DNA of 64,000 nucleotides from Tenrec ecaudatus. Taxonomy: Eukaryota > Chordata > Mammalia > Afrosoricida > Tenrecidae. Position 1 is the first letter of the stretch. Each line of letters begins with the position of its first letter. The stretch covers positions 44,858,001-44,922,000 of the forward strand of contig NC_134539.1 of the NCBI RefSeq assembly GCF_050624435.1, in the 5' to 3' direction. The notes beneath the pieces were generated by a model. The model saw only the letters and a program-made list of their open reading frames with translations, ran no database searches and was not told the origin of the DNA. A program made the translations under genes and the position numbers. Positions 43,185 to 53,602 of the stretch are shown here, piece after piece.

Positions 43185-44170
43185 GGGATTAGAGGAAAGC
43201 TTTTTAACAACTTGTGGCATGTTGATTGAAGTACTTGCTGATGCAGGTCAAGGATTACAACTCAACGTAAAGAAGACCTAACTCCTCACCACTGGACCAA
43301 TAGGTCACATCATGATAAATGGAGAAAAGATTGAAGTTGTCAAGATTTTCATCTGGCTTGGATCCACAACCAATGCTCATAGAACTAGCAGTCAAGAGAT
43401 CAAATGACTCATTACATAGGGTCAGTCTGTGATGCACAAGACCTCTTTAAAGTGCTGAAAAGCAAGGAGGTTGCTCTGAGAACTAAGATATGAAGGCCAA
43501 ACCACGGTATTTCAATGGCCTCATATGCATTTGAGGTAGTTTATTGTGCCAACCTGATCGTAAACACATGTGGGGTTAATTGACGGGCAGACAGATAAAT
43601 GGCTCGGTGAGCCTCACCTTTCTAGTTCTCAGGTCTCTTGCTCTGTGATGGTCGGTCCAGGGTGCATCTACCTTAGCCCATTCCCTGCTTTAGCTGGCAA
43701 GGCTCACTTCCTGCAAGACAACCCTGAGGAGAAGCCACATGGACCTACCCTGATGCAGCCCTGGGTGCTGGAGCACACCTGTGGAGACCCTGCCAGTGCT
43801 GAGATGCTTACATGTTCACTGATTCGGATTTCCTCTTGCAGTCGGCAGCACTGTGAGTGTTTTGTGAGATGGAGGAGGGCTTTGTGGATTTGGTGTTGGA
43901 CACATGGATTAATGTTGGACTTGTGGGCCTGGGCAGCACTGGGTTGGATGTTTTCTTGATGTGCACTTACCCGTGGATTCATTGAATTATGGTGCTGGAG
44001 AAGAATGGTGAGCGTCCCACCTCGGCAGAGAGGAATTCCCTCGAGGAACTGGATTGACACAGTGGCTGCAGCAACGGGCTCATGCGTAAGAGCGATTGTG
44101 AGGACTGCGTGGTGTTTTGTTCTGTTGTACAGAGGTAGGAACTGACTCCATGGCCCCTAACAATGACAAC
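43185..44170 (+). mobile_element. RTE 3' half, interrupted by LTR-like repeat
   Basis: Left part (43185-43530) includes 'caaggattacaactcaacgt', 'gagaaaagattgaagttgtc' and 'gcagtcaagagatcaaatga'. It stops at 'cctcatatgcat'. The RTE resumes at about 43973 with 'gaattatggtgctggagaag' and ends 'catggcccctaacaatgac'. A short stretch of RTE consensus is missing at the junction. Confidence 0.88.
43531..43972 (+). mobile_element. LTR-like interspersed repeat, copy 2, 3'-truncated
   Basis: Starts 'ttgaggtagtttattgtgcc' and follows the other copies closely through 'gtgttggacacatggattaa' to 'ttgatgtgcacttacc'. The final 60-70 bp ending in 'cagactaacac' are absent, so no duplication can be checked. Inserted within an RTE element. 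Confidence 0.87.
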
Positions 44171-44257
44171 GACTCTAAATCTGGCCCCGAGGAGTAGGCG
44201 GGATGGAGGATCTAGGAGGGTGAAAAGTGGGAAGAAAGCCCCTTCATGCTCGCTCCC

Positions 44258-44426
44258 ATCAAGAAGGACCCACTCATCATGACTATCGGACAGAGTACAA
44301 CTGTGCCTTTGGGTTTCTGAGGCTGTCAGTCTTTATAGAAGCAGCAAACGGAGCAGCTAGTGGGTTTGAGCCTCTGCCCTGGTGGTTACCTGCTCAGTGA
44401 GTAACACACCACACCCCCAGGGCTCC
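44258..44426 (-). repeat. AfroSINE
   Basis: 'gactatcggacagagtacaa' and 'ctgaggctgtcagtctttat' with reversed head 'cacacccccagggctcc'. Confidence 0.85.
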
Positions 44427-44744
44427 TTGGAAAGAACAGTATATGGTGTGAATCGATAGAGAGGTGAGAGTGCCTTTATCCACTTGGCTGCCTCCCAAAA
44501 GAGTGGCCATCTGTTTCCCTAAGATGGACATCCTTCAACACCTTACAGGATAGCTATACTCTCTTTGCTAGACTTGCTATGTGTCCAAATCGACTTGGCA
44601 ATGGTTTTGGGGGGGCATTTATGGTTAGTAGTGAAATGCTTAACTAACTGCACCACCTGAGCTTCTCAGTGTTGCTAAGATATAGTCTGAAGGAGGGAGG
44701 GAGCAATAATATAAACTGTGTCTAAACGGATGAATAGCAATCAT

Positions 44745-44830
44745 GAAGATGATGTCTAGTGTTTGCTGAGTACTTATGACGCACCAGGCAGTGTGTAAGT
44801 GATCTGAATGAATTCAAATTATCCCTGTGT
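44745..44830 (-). repeat. MIR fragment
   Basis: 'tgtttgctgagtacttatga' then 'cgcaccaggcagtgtgtaag' is the reversed MIR 3' end. Confidence 0.65.
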
Positions 44831-44924
44831 AACTCCTAAAAAGTTTATAGTTGGAACACAAATGAAAGCATACACACTTACTAATTTCATGGTGTCAATA
44901 AAAGTGTTTTCATGTTTTCTTTCC

Positions 44925-45150
44925 TTTTTTATTATTATTTGGGATTTAATACATATATCAGATCATTCCATATTTCAGTCACGTCAAGTAGAATTGTACA
45001 ATTGCTCTCACAGTTTCCAAACATTCTTTTCCTAAATGATTGACATCATCTCTCTTTGACTCACCACCACCACTGCCCCCCACTACCCCTGAACCCCTTA
45101 TTCTACTAGCTCTTCCTATAGGTTCATAAATTCTAGGTTTCATACACCAA
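44925..45150 (-). mobile_element. L1 3' end, older afrotherian subfamily
   Basis: 'ttattattatttgggattta' followed by 'cagatcattccatatttcag' and 'ttgtacaattgctctcacag' follows the layout of the younger L1 3' ends but with many differences. Confidence 0.55.
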
Positions 45151-45154
45151 AAAA

Positions 45155-45685
45155 CGGATCATGTTTACGTTTAAGGCTCGGTTCACACAAACACGTGTTT
45201 CCATTGAGTTAAAATCGCACAGTAGACAAGATTCTGTATCCTTTCTTAGTATCAAGTGAGCAGTTAGTTTGCACAGTGACAGGTAGCAAAATGCCTGAGA
45301 ATGATTAAAGCACCCATTCTCGGCTATCAGGCCCATACGGCCTTTTACAAATTCTTGAGAATTTAAAAAAATTATCTTTTGCCATGAATGTGTGTAGGCT
45401 TTTTGTCTTTTCTTTTGACTGCTTTTCTTAGGCTACATGCTCAGAAGCGTGGCTATCAGGGACATAATTTCAAATGTTTGGATTGTATTAAATGTATCTG
45501 TAACAAAGCCTTTGACATTTCAGCAGCCTTTCCTCCTATAGGCCAGTGCCACCGTGTCCTCATGTTCTTCAACCACCAGCCTTATCTGTTGCCAAATTTT
45601 TCCATCAAGCATGACTTTTATGGCTCGTAATCTGTGCTGCCAGGTGTATACGTTAAAGAGCTATGCTAACTTTTCCATCTGGTTA
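45155..45685. other. Unassigned stretch
   Basis: No recognisable gene or repeat. Confidence 0.35.
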
Positions 45686-45689
45686 ACTA

Positions 45690-45915
45690 CCAGGCCCTAA
45701 AGTTTAGAACAAGTTTTGCCTCATTCCGGAAGCCTACTCTAACTATGCAATCTCCACTATGGCACTCGCTACCCCACACAGCAGGTGCGGAATAGGGCCG
45801 CATCGTGTCTGAGCCCCCACCACAGGAATCGAGCCTTCCTCGTGTCTTGGTCCTGTGTGTACAGCAGCGCTTGGTAGGGCAGGGGCTGTGCCGAGTGAAG
45901 GAAGCACCATCGGAT
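45690..45915 (+). repeat. L2 3' end fragment, diverged
   Basis: 'cattccggaagcctactcta' and, further on, 'agcgcttggtagggcagggg' resemble the L2 order ('agaggccttccctgacc ... gcctggcacagtagg'). Approximate. Confidence 0.45.
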
Positions 45916-46047
45916 GCCAGTGTCCTCCCCGAGTGACACAATGGGAGAGGTAGATCGGTCGGTCAAGGGTCACGGCTTTGCCTTTCCTTTGCGGCTGGGC
46001 CAGTCGCTCGGAGCTCCCTGCACCGGACACCTTTGCTGCACGTGGTG

Positions 46048-46195
46048 AGGACTAGGCTCACAGGCTCTGGAGTCAGACTGCTGGGTTTGCAGCCTAGTGT
46101 TTCACGTGTCGTCATCTCTTTAAGCATACGTTTCGCTAGGGTTTCTGATAGTCCCCTCTCTCAGGGTTATTTTGTGGTTTAAAGGCAATGATCCA
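46048..46195 (+). repeat. MIR, 5' half and core
   Basis: 'caggctctggagtcagactg' followed by 'ctgggtttgcagcctagtgt' is a well-preserved MIR 5' region. The right part ('ctctctcagggttattttgt') follows in order. Confidence 0.82.
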
Positions 46196-46224
46196 GTAGC
46201 ACATCAGGGCCACGATTCCGAACA

Positions 46225-46382
46225 ATCCAAGCCCACTGCCACTGAGTTCATTCTGCCTCGTAGCCTCCCTGGACAGGGCTTCCAAGACTGTCGGTCTTTA
46301 TGGGAGCAGAGCGCCTCATTTTCATCTGAGGAGTGTCTGGTGGATTTGAACCATGGACCTTGTGGGTTAGCAGTGCAAGGCT
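46225..46382 (-). repeat. AfroSINE, left half of a head-to-head pair
   Basis: 'tccaagcccactgccactga', 'ggtctttatgggagcagagc' and 'ttgaaccatggaccttgtgg'. Its head end meets the next copy directly. Confidence 0.85.
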
Positions 46383-46545
46383 TAGCTGGTGGCCTAGTGG
46401 GCTGTCTTTGGAACCCACCAGCTGCTCTGCGAGAGAAAGACGAGGCTGTCTGCTCCTGGCAAGATTGAAGTTTTGAAAACCCCAAAGGGTTGTTCTTCTC
46501 TGTCCCATCAGGCCAATATGAGTCAAAATCAACTCTCTGACAGTG
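46383..46545 (+). repeat. AfroSINE, right half of a head-to-head pair
   Basis: 'ggaacccaccagctgctctg', 'gaaagacgaggctgtctgct' and tail 'caatatgagtcaaaatcaac'. Both heads are degraded at the junction. Confidence 0.87.
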
Positions 46546-46719
46546 GGCTTCTAGAGAGCACTCTCAATTATAGACTCAATGCTTGGTAGACCAGAAGTTC
46601 AAATCCAGGAATTAGCCATGATGATTCCTTCTGAGGATTTTGAGAGAGGTGCTATTTTGTGCCTGTCTGCTAACTGCTTGATTGATTGTATTTCTTGTGG
46701 TTGAGAGATGCGCGGCCGA

Positions 46720-46910
46720 ACATACACACAGTTAACCATTTTCATGTACAGCACAGTACCTGACGAAATTCCACCGTGCAGCCGTGCCCAGCTTCTTTCT
46801 CTGAATTGTTCTTCCTCTATTAACATAAATAGCTGCCCTGAAGTGCCCTATCTAATCTCAAAAGTTGTTGTTGCAAATCGATCCCTTATAGATAGTTCTT
46901 AGAAGAGCAC
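46720..46910 (-). repeat. L1M-like 3' fragment
   Basis: 'acacagttaaccattttcat', 'attccaccgtgcagccgtgc' and 'ccctgaagtgccctatctaa'. Related in order to 12600-12760. The family is uncertain. Confidence 0.45.
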
Positions 46911-46914
46911 AATG

Positions 46915-47600
46915 CTCAAGGCAGACATTCTTTACTAATTAGCTAAGCTATTGTTTGCCTTAAACATCATTATCATTGGATGCACCTGACTCCAGGGGGC
47001 TGGGGATCTTCTCTGTTGACTACTTCCTCCTTTGTGAGCGAGGAGATAAACTAAGACCATTGTAGGTACTCAGCCAGCATTTAACATCCTCCTCCCGATT
47101 AATGGTTTCTGTTCCCGCCTTCGTACTACACCCCTAGGAACAGCGAGGCAGCCTGGGGGCCCAGTTAAGCATCTCATTGCTAAGCCCTACGTGCAGACAA
47201 CCCGAGACAATTTTGGACTCACAGAAAGCCTAGCAAGACTGGAGAACTGCCCCACGTGGTTTCCAAGCCCTTTCTTGGTAGTGATGAGGAAAGATTCGTT
47301 GGGAGGGAAGACTGGAGTTTAGTTTTAAAGGAAGGCTAAGGATGATTTTACCGATTTCCAAACAAGGTGAAGTCCCAATCCTCCGAAAGTTTATTTCGTG
47401 TTTCAACCATCATCTGGTAATCATAGCCTAGACTCTCCACACGATTAGCTCTGTTAGGAATTTTCTCGGCGAGGAAAGCCAAGGGCAGAGTAGGGAAAGG
47501 CCGTGCAGGTATTGGGAGCAGCTAGCAAAGACATGGAGGTAGAGAAGGGCAGCCAGTAGGAGCAACAGGTGGCTCCTGGTGTCCGGGGACTGTGGGACAC
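46915..47600. other. Unassigned stretch
   Basis: Possible SINE remnants at about 47150-47280 ('gcctgggggcccagttaagc') are too diverged to define. No gene recognised. Confidence 0.35.
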
Positions 47601-47603
47601 AGA

Positions 47604-47994
47604 GGGCTTTACCGAGGTCTTCCCTGTCAGGGTCGTTTGAGTACCCTTGCACATGCCCTTGCACTTGGGCATCTCCCTTCTTTTCCTTAATCCCAGCCCT
47701 GGGCCAAGGAATGTGAGATGCCTTTGCAGAGCCCCAGGGCCTAGATGGTTCCAGACTGGGCTTTGTACTGAAACCATTTGAAAACTTGTCCAAATGCAGA
47801 ATTCCTCCAGAATCTGATTTTCTACAGGTGGGGCCTTGGAATCTGTGTTTCAAAATTCCTCCAGAAGGCTCTTGCTTTTTCGGAGTCAGTCCCAGTCAGG
47901 GCCTTGGGAAGTATTGAACATAGCCTTTCAAAGCCAGTGTATGCTGGTGGTTCACAAAACACTTTCTCATGCACAAAACTGAGTTCATTTTTCT
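47604..47994 (+). repeat. Direct duplication, copy A (391 bp)
   Basis: Matches 51555-51944 in the same orientation with about 18 substitutions and three small indels, near 95% identity by eye. Part of it ('ctacaggtggggccttggaa', 'tctgtgtttcaaaattcctc') resembles a MER5-type hAT element. Either a local segmental duplication or two copies of an unrecognised repeat. Confidence 0.9.
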
Positions 47995-47999
47995 TTTTT

Positions 48000-48635
48000 T
48001 CATGAGCAAGAGCCAGGTGACACAGATCCTTGTGTGCCATGCTAAGAAGTCTAGAGCCCTTGATGGGGTTTGGGTTGTGGAGTTATACCTGCAAGCTACT
48101 TTGACTATTTTGTCCAAAAACACCCATTCCCTCCTCAGCAGTGGGCATTCATCTCCCGACATTCCTAATTCCATCTATGGGAGATCTAGGTTTGACATGG
48201 GAGTCAGGCTCCCTCAGTTTGAGGCCAGTCCCCTCTGTCACTGCCTCCCCTCCAACCTGCTTCTGACTCATTTCTCTTTCTCCTGGTATCTAATCTCTTT
48301 TAATCTCCCGGCTCCTTATGCAGATCTGTGAAAGGAGTCAGGGCTCCGTAAATGTTTGCGGAATGAATCACGGATCGGAGGGCACCTGTGTGCAGGACCT
48401 CTTGAATTTCTGTCTCCCTCCCCGGCCTCGGAAAGATGGCAGAATAGAGCCCGAACGGCCAGCCAAAACTAAAGCCTGTGGGCTCTTGCTCTCGCAGTGA
48501 CCGGCTGTGGTGCATGGCCAAATCCCCACAGACCTCCTGGGCCTGGGTGTACTCCTCTGTGAAGCAAGATCGGCAGCATCCGACCTGCCTGAGTGAAGCC
48601 CCTGGGTGGGGGCAGGAGCAGGGAGCCAAGTTGCT
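48000..48635. other. Unassigned stretch
   Basis: No gene recognised. 48190-48320 has weak MIR-like features only. Confidence 0.35.
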
Positions 48636-48639
48636 AAGA

Positions 48640-48770
48640 CCAGTTATATGTCTCTGCAGAAAGCCGTGCCAGATCTTTGTGAAAGACCATGGCCTTGAAG
48701 AGCCTTCGAAGTCGTTCTGCTCAGCGGCACGCAGGGTCCCCACGAGTCAGAAAGAGGCAGGGAAAGGAGA
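48640..48770 (+). repeat. AfroSINE 3' part
   Basis: 'tcgttctgctcagcggcacg' then 'cagggtccccacgagtcaga' matches the 'gttctgctctgacacgcatgggg' body and tail of the SINE subtype. Confidence 0.65.
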
Positions 48771-48774
48771 GGCG

Positions 48775-49295
48775 TGCCTGATACTCCCAGAGTAGTTGTG
48801 AGCCAGGAACAATCTATGCTGAGAGAGGGCTTGGTTAATGTGCGTGCTGCAGCTTCCCAGGGCAGGCTCCCGCTCAGTCTCTGCAGTAGATGATCCTGTG
48901 TGGACCACGGGCCATATCCTCCACGGGTAAAGTCCCCACAGAGCACAGGTACATTTGGGGGTTAGTTTACAGAGGGTCGGTGGTCGGGCTGGGTGTCATT
49001 CAAAGGGGTCTCAAGACTCTTAATAGAGGGCTTCCTAGGCCTGAGAGGTCAAAGGAGGGAAGAGGGTTGAGGATCAGCACACCACAGTCTCTGTTCTCCG
49101 GCTGGTGCCTCCTCTTGACTGACCCCTGTTAGACCCCAGACTCAAAAGTTATTACTGAAGGAACCCATAAAGGCCAGCTTCTTCTGGGCACAGAGCTAAG
49201 TCTACGGGTCAGAGGGAAGGCTTCTGGTATTGGGACACTACCCAGCTTTGGTGTCTCTCTGTTTCAAAGGGTTCTCCTGTTGCGGTTGGCTCTCG
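48775..49295. other. Unassigned stretch
   Basis: No recognisable gene or repeat. Confidence 0.35.
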
Positions 49296-49299
49296 GCAA

Positions 49300-49510
49300 T
49301 CCCTCTTGGTTCATCTGACTCACTCCTAACGGGCCCAGAAGCTTCCTTCAGTCTCACCTCCTCCAACAAGCCTTCCTGGAACTCCCTCCGTCCCCGTGTC
49401 AATAATTCACCAAGTGAGCTAGCGTTCCCCCTCGGCCCACATCTGGAAACCTCATCCATCACCTAACGCAGGGTCTATGCAGCATGAACTTCAATAAGGG
49501 TCTGCTGCCT
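49300..49510 (+). repeat. L2 3' end fragment
   Basis: 'cacctcctccaacaagcctt' and 'cctggaactccctccgtccc' are followed, after a gap, by 'cgcagggtctatgcagcatg' and 'aacttcaataagggtctgct'. This is the order of the L2 tail. Confidence 0.65.
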
Positions 49511-49514
49511 TGAG

Positions 49515-50465
49515 CCGAGCCCTGTGATCCCGAGGCTCAGGGCTGAATGGGCTTCTCTTCTATCAAACCTTCACTGGCTGCCGTTTTCTCTGGGCCACAG
49601 GTAATGGAATCCCTTTTCCCTGCCATCGGGGTGACATATCCTTGTCCTGTCTCTGTCCTTGTCCTCTTGACTTTATCTCTGACCTCTAGCGTCCACACAG
49701 GTCTATCTTGTCAGCGTGACAATTCCTGTCTTACACGTCATAAGGTGCCTTGGGTTCATTCTCATTGTGTTTGTGGTTTTTTTTTAGATAAGCTTTTGTT
49801 TTTTGTGATGCAGGCAATAGGGTCCTGGTTTAGGGAACTGACAGTGTTACAAAGTCACGGGAGAATCTGGATGCACAACAGCAATACTCACTCTCCTCCT
49901 CCCCATCCACACACACTTATCTCGCCCATTACTGAGATAATGGGCCGATGCTCTAGGTCAGATAAGCCTGCAGTTCAGTTCTTGCTAGAGCTGGTTCCTA
50001 GCATGGGTTTCAGAAAGCGCTGGAGGCTCAGGGTGGATTCGTTGATTCCTTTCACTAGCTGTGACCTTGATGGAGACTCTCTTTCTGGGAAACACTGAAA
50101 GCCCTATGAGGCATTTTCTGTAATCCCTCCAAATGGAAGAGCCGAGACCCTAGGCCAGTAGGTAGGATTGTTGGTAGTACCCTTGGCAGTTCACCTGGTG
50201 CCATCATCAGCCTTCTTGACGTAGATTCCATGTAGCCCAGGTGGGATGGTTACATTTGAGGGTCTATGGGTGTTGAATCATTAAGAAGAAATCCCAGATA
50301 TTTTCATAGCACAGAATCCTCAAATATTCTTTGTGCTCAACATTACAAAAGAATCAAACTCCCTACCACTCTGCTGATCGCATGCACGAAGAAAGATATC
50401 AGTATTAAAAAACACAACTCTTTAGAAATGAGTGGATAACTGGATGCTGATACAATAAGGCTCCT
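49515..50465. other. Unassigned stretch with a chance open frame
   Basis: Contains the longest plus-strand frame outside tandem repeats (49547-50098, 183 codons). The product has no recognisable domain, homopolymer-driven segments and no supporting context, so it is treated as chance. Confidence 0.45.
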
Positions 50466-50469
50466 TTCT

Positions 50470-50473
<4 letters not shown>

Positions 50474-50543
<70 letters not shown>
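50474..50543. repeat. (TA)n-(GA)n compound microsatellite
   Basis: About 24 TA units (50474-50521) switching to about 11 GA units (50522-50543). Confidence 0.97.
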
Positions 50544-50711
50544 TTTTATGCATTGAAGCATATGTTGAGATGAACAGAATCTGCCAAGCAGTTTCCATGC
50601 CTGTGCACAAAGTTTCCGAAGTCAGCCTAACATCAGGGCAGTGCCCTCCGGCCCCGCCCCAGAATCCAGAATGTTCACAGAAAATAAAGGAACCATTTTC
50701 CCAATCCCTCA

Positions 50712-50795
50712 ACAACAACCAAAAAACCAGCCCCCTGCCATCCAGTCAATTCCGACCGATCGCTTGGAACTGCACAGCACGGAAGCCCAATCTGA
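50712..50795 (-). repeat. AfroSINE tail fragment
   Basis: 'aaaaaaccagccccctgcca' with 'tccagtcaattccgaccgat'. Truncated after about 80 bp. Confidence 0.7.
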
Positions 50796-50799
50796 AGCC

Positions 50800-50925
50800 T
50801 TAGAGTAGTTGTGGGCCCTGGAGCTGCTCTGTGACACTGGACAAACTCCTTCACCTCCCTGAGCCTCAGTTTTTTCCATGTATGAATTTCCTACCTTGAA
50901 GGGTCATTAGAATGGGAAGAAAGAA
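50800..50925 (+). repeat. MIR fragment
   Basis: 'ctctgtgacactggacaaac' followed by 'cctgagcctcagttttttcc' is the MIR 5' half. Confidence 0.75.
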
Positions 50926-50929
50926 CTAT

Positions 50930-51550
50930 GCATGTGCTGCACAGCCCACTGAGTTTGGCACACCCAGTAGGCCTGTGGCAAGTGAGCAGAGAGAGGAAGG
51001 AGACTGAACTTTGTGCTCTCTGGGAGGTAGGAGGTGGTGGTGAGCAGCCAGCGACAGTGGGTCTCCATCAAGACTCACGGGTGGGCAGTTGAGGCCAGTC
51101 TTAGGAGCCTATTAGGGTACTGACCATGGTGAATCTGGAATCTTCAGGATCTGAAGAAGGGAAGCATATCTTGCTCATTTGGGTGCCAAACTTAACTCTT
51201 CAAAGGATGGCGGTGCCCCAGGTGGTCAGACTTCGTGGGTCTTGAGGCTGGAAGCAGTCTGTCTCTTCCAGACTGAAGGGAACACAGACCGTTAATGGGG
51301 CTGCAGTGGTCATGCCTGGAAAGCCAAGGCTCTGTGGGCACCTTGTCCTCAGCTCACCTGGCCTGCTTGTGGCTGAGGTGCTGGAGAGCCTGCACGGCAG
51401 CTTGAGGAGGCCACTGCATTCTCCTGAGGGCTGTGTGTCAGGGCGGGCAGAACTCAGATATTCAAGGTGGGTTTGCAGAGGAGTGGGACATTCTTTGCTT
51501 GGGTGAGCAAGAGGACCAAGGTTTGGGTGGGGTCAGATCGTGCCCCAGTA
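50930..51550. other. Unassigned stretch
   Basis: No recognisable gene or repeat. Confidence 0.35.
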
Positions 51551-51554
51551 GAAT

Positions 51555-51944
51555 GGGCTTTGCAGAGGTCTTCCCTGTCAGGGTCATCTGAATACCCTTG
51601 CACATGCCCTTGCACTTGGGCATCTCCCTTCTTTTCCTTAATCCCAGCCCTGGGCCAAGGAATGTGAGATGCCTTTGCAGAGCCTCAGGGCCTAGCTGGT
51701 TCCAGGCTAGGCTTTGTATTGAAACCACTTGAAAAACTTGCCCAAATGCAGAATTCCTCCAGAATCTGATTTTCTACAGGTGGGGCCTTGGAATCTGTGT
51801 TTCAAAATTCCTCCAGAAGGCTCTTGCTTTTTCGGAGTCAGCCCCAGTCAGGGCCTTGGGAAGTATTGAACATAGCCTCTCAAACCCAGTGTATCCTGGT
51901 AGTTCACAAAGCACTTTCTCATGCACAAAACAGTTCATTTTTCT
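51555..51944 (+). repeat. Direct duplication, copy B (390 bp)
   Basis: Second copy of 47604-47994, in direct orientation 3.95 kb downstream. Similarity starts at 'gggcttt' and stops at 'ttcatttttct'. No A-tail or terminal repeats mark the edges. Confidence 0.9.
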
Positions 51945-51964
51945 AATGTCTTTCTGAAGTAGAT

Positions 51965-52060
51965 GAAAACCAACTCAAATCCTTTGCCCCTAAGTAGATA
52001 GTGACCCAATGGGTCAGAGTAGAATTGCCTCTTAGGACTTCCATCGATGGAATCTTTATC
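51965..52060 (-). repeat. AfroSINE 3' part
   Basis: 'tagtgacccaatgggtcaga' and 'gtagaattgcctcttaggac'. Truncated by the RTE piece that follows. Confidence 0.72.
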
Positions 52061-52064
52061 TCAG

Positions 52065-52265
52065 AATGCCTCTGCATAGTGAATAAGACACAGGTAAACA
52101 TCTTTCTGGTATTCTCTATTTCCAGTCAAGATCCATCTGACTTAGCATGATCACCCTCCTGCTGAGCCCACTTCTGCGTCCAGCTTGAATTACGATCTGG
52201 TTCCTGTTGATGAAATGCTACAATTTTTTAATTTACTTCAGGATCATTTTACGTTGCATATGAGA
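52065..52265 (-). mobile_element. RTE fragment, reverse transcriptase region
   Basis: 'acacaggtaaacatctttct', 'gatccatctgacttagcatg' and 'ttcaggatcattttacgttg' match the same region as 10581-10838. Confidence 0.82.
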
Positions 52266-52339
52266 AGAGGGGACTTCAAAAAGTTTGTGGGAGAGTGCCA
52301 TAACTGTTTCATTCCATTTCTCTAAATCCTTCTTGAAGA

Positions 52340-52436
52340 CTGTCACATCTTTCGCTCACAGCCTGGAGTGGGTTTGACCTACGGACTTTTCAGCCAGCGA
52401 TGCAGTACTTTACCAGTGCACCACCAAAGCTCCTTG
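52340..52436 (-). repeat. AfroSINE head part
   Basis: 'tgggtttgacctacggactt' and reversed head 'tgcaccaccaaagctcc'. A mariner-like 'cttcaaaaagtttgtgg' lies just before it (about 52280). Confidence 0.65.
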
Positions 52437-52441
52437 TGACG

Positions 52442-53064
52442 GAGCTGAGAGTTTTTCTTTTCTTTTTTTTAAATAATAATTTATACCTTTTTATTAAAAG
52501 ATCATTTTCTTGGGGCTCTTACAGTTCTTCTAACATTCCATACATCAATTGTATCAAGCATATTTGTACATAGGTTGCCATCATCATTTTCTGGACGTTT
52601 AATTTCTACTGAGCCCTTGGGATCAGCTCTTCTTTTTTTTTTTTTAAACATTTTATTAGGGGCTTATACAACTCTTACCACAATCCATACATATACATAC
52701 ATCAATTGTGTAAAGCACATCTGTACATTCTTTGCCCTAATCATTTTCAAAGCATTTGCTCTCCACTTAAGCCCTTTGCATCAGGTCCTCTTTTTTTCCC
52801 CTCCCTCCCCGCTGCCCCCTCCCTCATGATCCCTTGATAATTTATAGATTATTATTTTGTCATATCTTGCCCTATCCGGCGTCTCTCTTCACTCCCTTCT
52901 CTGTTGTCCATCCCCCAGGGAGGAGGTCACATGTAGATCCTTGTAATCAGTTCCCCCTTTCCAAACCACTCACCCTCCACTCTCCCAGTATTGCCCCTCA
53001 CTCCCTGGTTCTGAAGGTATCATCCACCCTGGATTCCCTGTGCCTCCAGAGCTGAGAGTTTTTC
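52442..53064 (-). mobile_element. L1 insertion with two tandem 3' ends and a 16-bp TSD
   Basis: A perfect 16-bp duplication, gagctgagagtttttc, flanks the unit (52442-52457 and 53049-53064). On the minus strand, a young L1 3' UTR (52645-53048, 'cattttattaggggcttata') ends in an A-tract (T-run 52629-52641). An older-subfamily L1 3' end follows ('gttgccatcatcattttctg', 'gagcccttgggatcagctct', 52483-52628), then a second A-tract. The single outer duplication shows that both were copied in one event. This arrangement is typical of a 3' transduction. Confidence 0.9.
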
Positions 53065-53183
53065 AAAGAGGAAAATCAGGCCAGTGATCATTGGCAGAAC
53101 CAAAGAACTATTCATTCATTCTTAAAAAAATTTTCTCTTTAAAAAATTTTCTTTCAGCAAACATGGATTAAATAATTACTGAG

Positions 53184-53385
53184 GCCTGGTGGCATAATGG
53201 CTACACATTGGGTGGCAATCCACAAGGTCAGCAGTTTGACTCCACCAGCCATCTCCCTGGGAGAAAGGGCTTTTTGCCCCTGAGAAGAGTTATAATCTCT
53301 GAAATGTACGGGGGCAGTTCTTCCCTGTCTATAGGGCTGCTATGAGTTGATAGAGACTCTATGGCTGTGAGCCTGGTTTTTGGTA
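53184..53385 (+). repeat. AfroSINE, first of a direct pair
   Basis: 'ggcctggtggcataatggct' head, 'gaaatgtacgggggcagttc' body, tail 'tatggctgtgagcctggttt'. Confidence 0.88.
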
Positions 53386-53404
53386 TTGGGCCATATCTAA
53401 GCAG

Positions 53405-53602
53405 CCACAGTAGTGCTAGGAGTTGAGTGTGGGACTACTCACCACAGAGCTGGTGGTTCAAACCCAGCACTTGTTCCAAGGGAGAAAAATGAGGCTGCCT
53501 GCTACTATAATGATTTATAGTCTCAAAGACCCTCAGACACAGTTCTATTCTTTCCTTTGGGGTCACTCAGAGTTGGCATTAACTCTCTGGCAGTGGATTT
53601 GT
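53405..53602 (+). repeat. AfroSINE, second of a direct pair
   Basis: 'ctggtggttcaaacccagca', 'gaggctgcctgctactataa' and tail 'taactctctggcagtggatt'. Confidence 0.87.

Noticed and set aside
47428..47853. Similar predicted peptides at 47.5 and 51.5 kb as paralogous genes
   Set aside because: The similarity is explained by the 390-bp direct duplication; neither frame has a domain or extends beyond it coherently.
49547..50098. 183-codon plus-strand frame as a possible gene
   Set aside because: No recognisable domain, signal or splice context; composition is as expected for chance, and an L2 relic lies just upstream.
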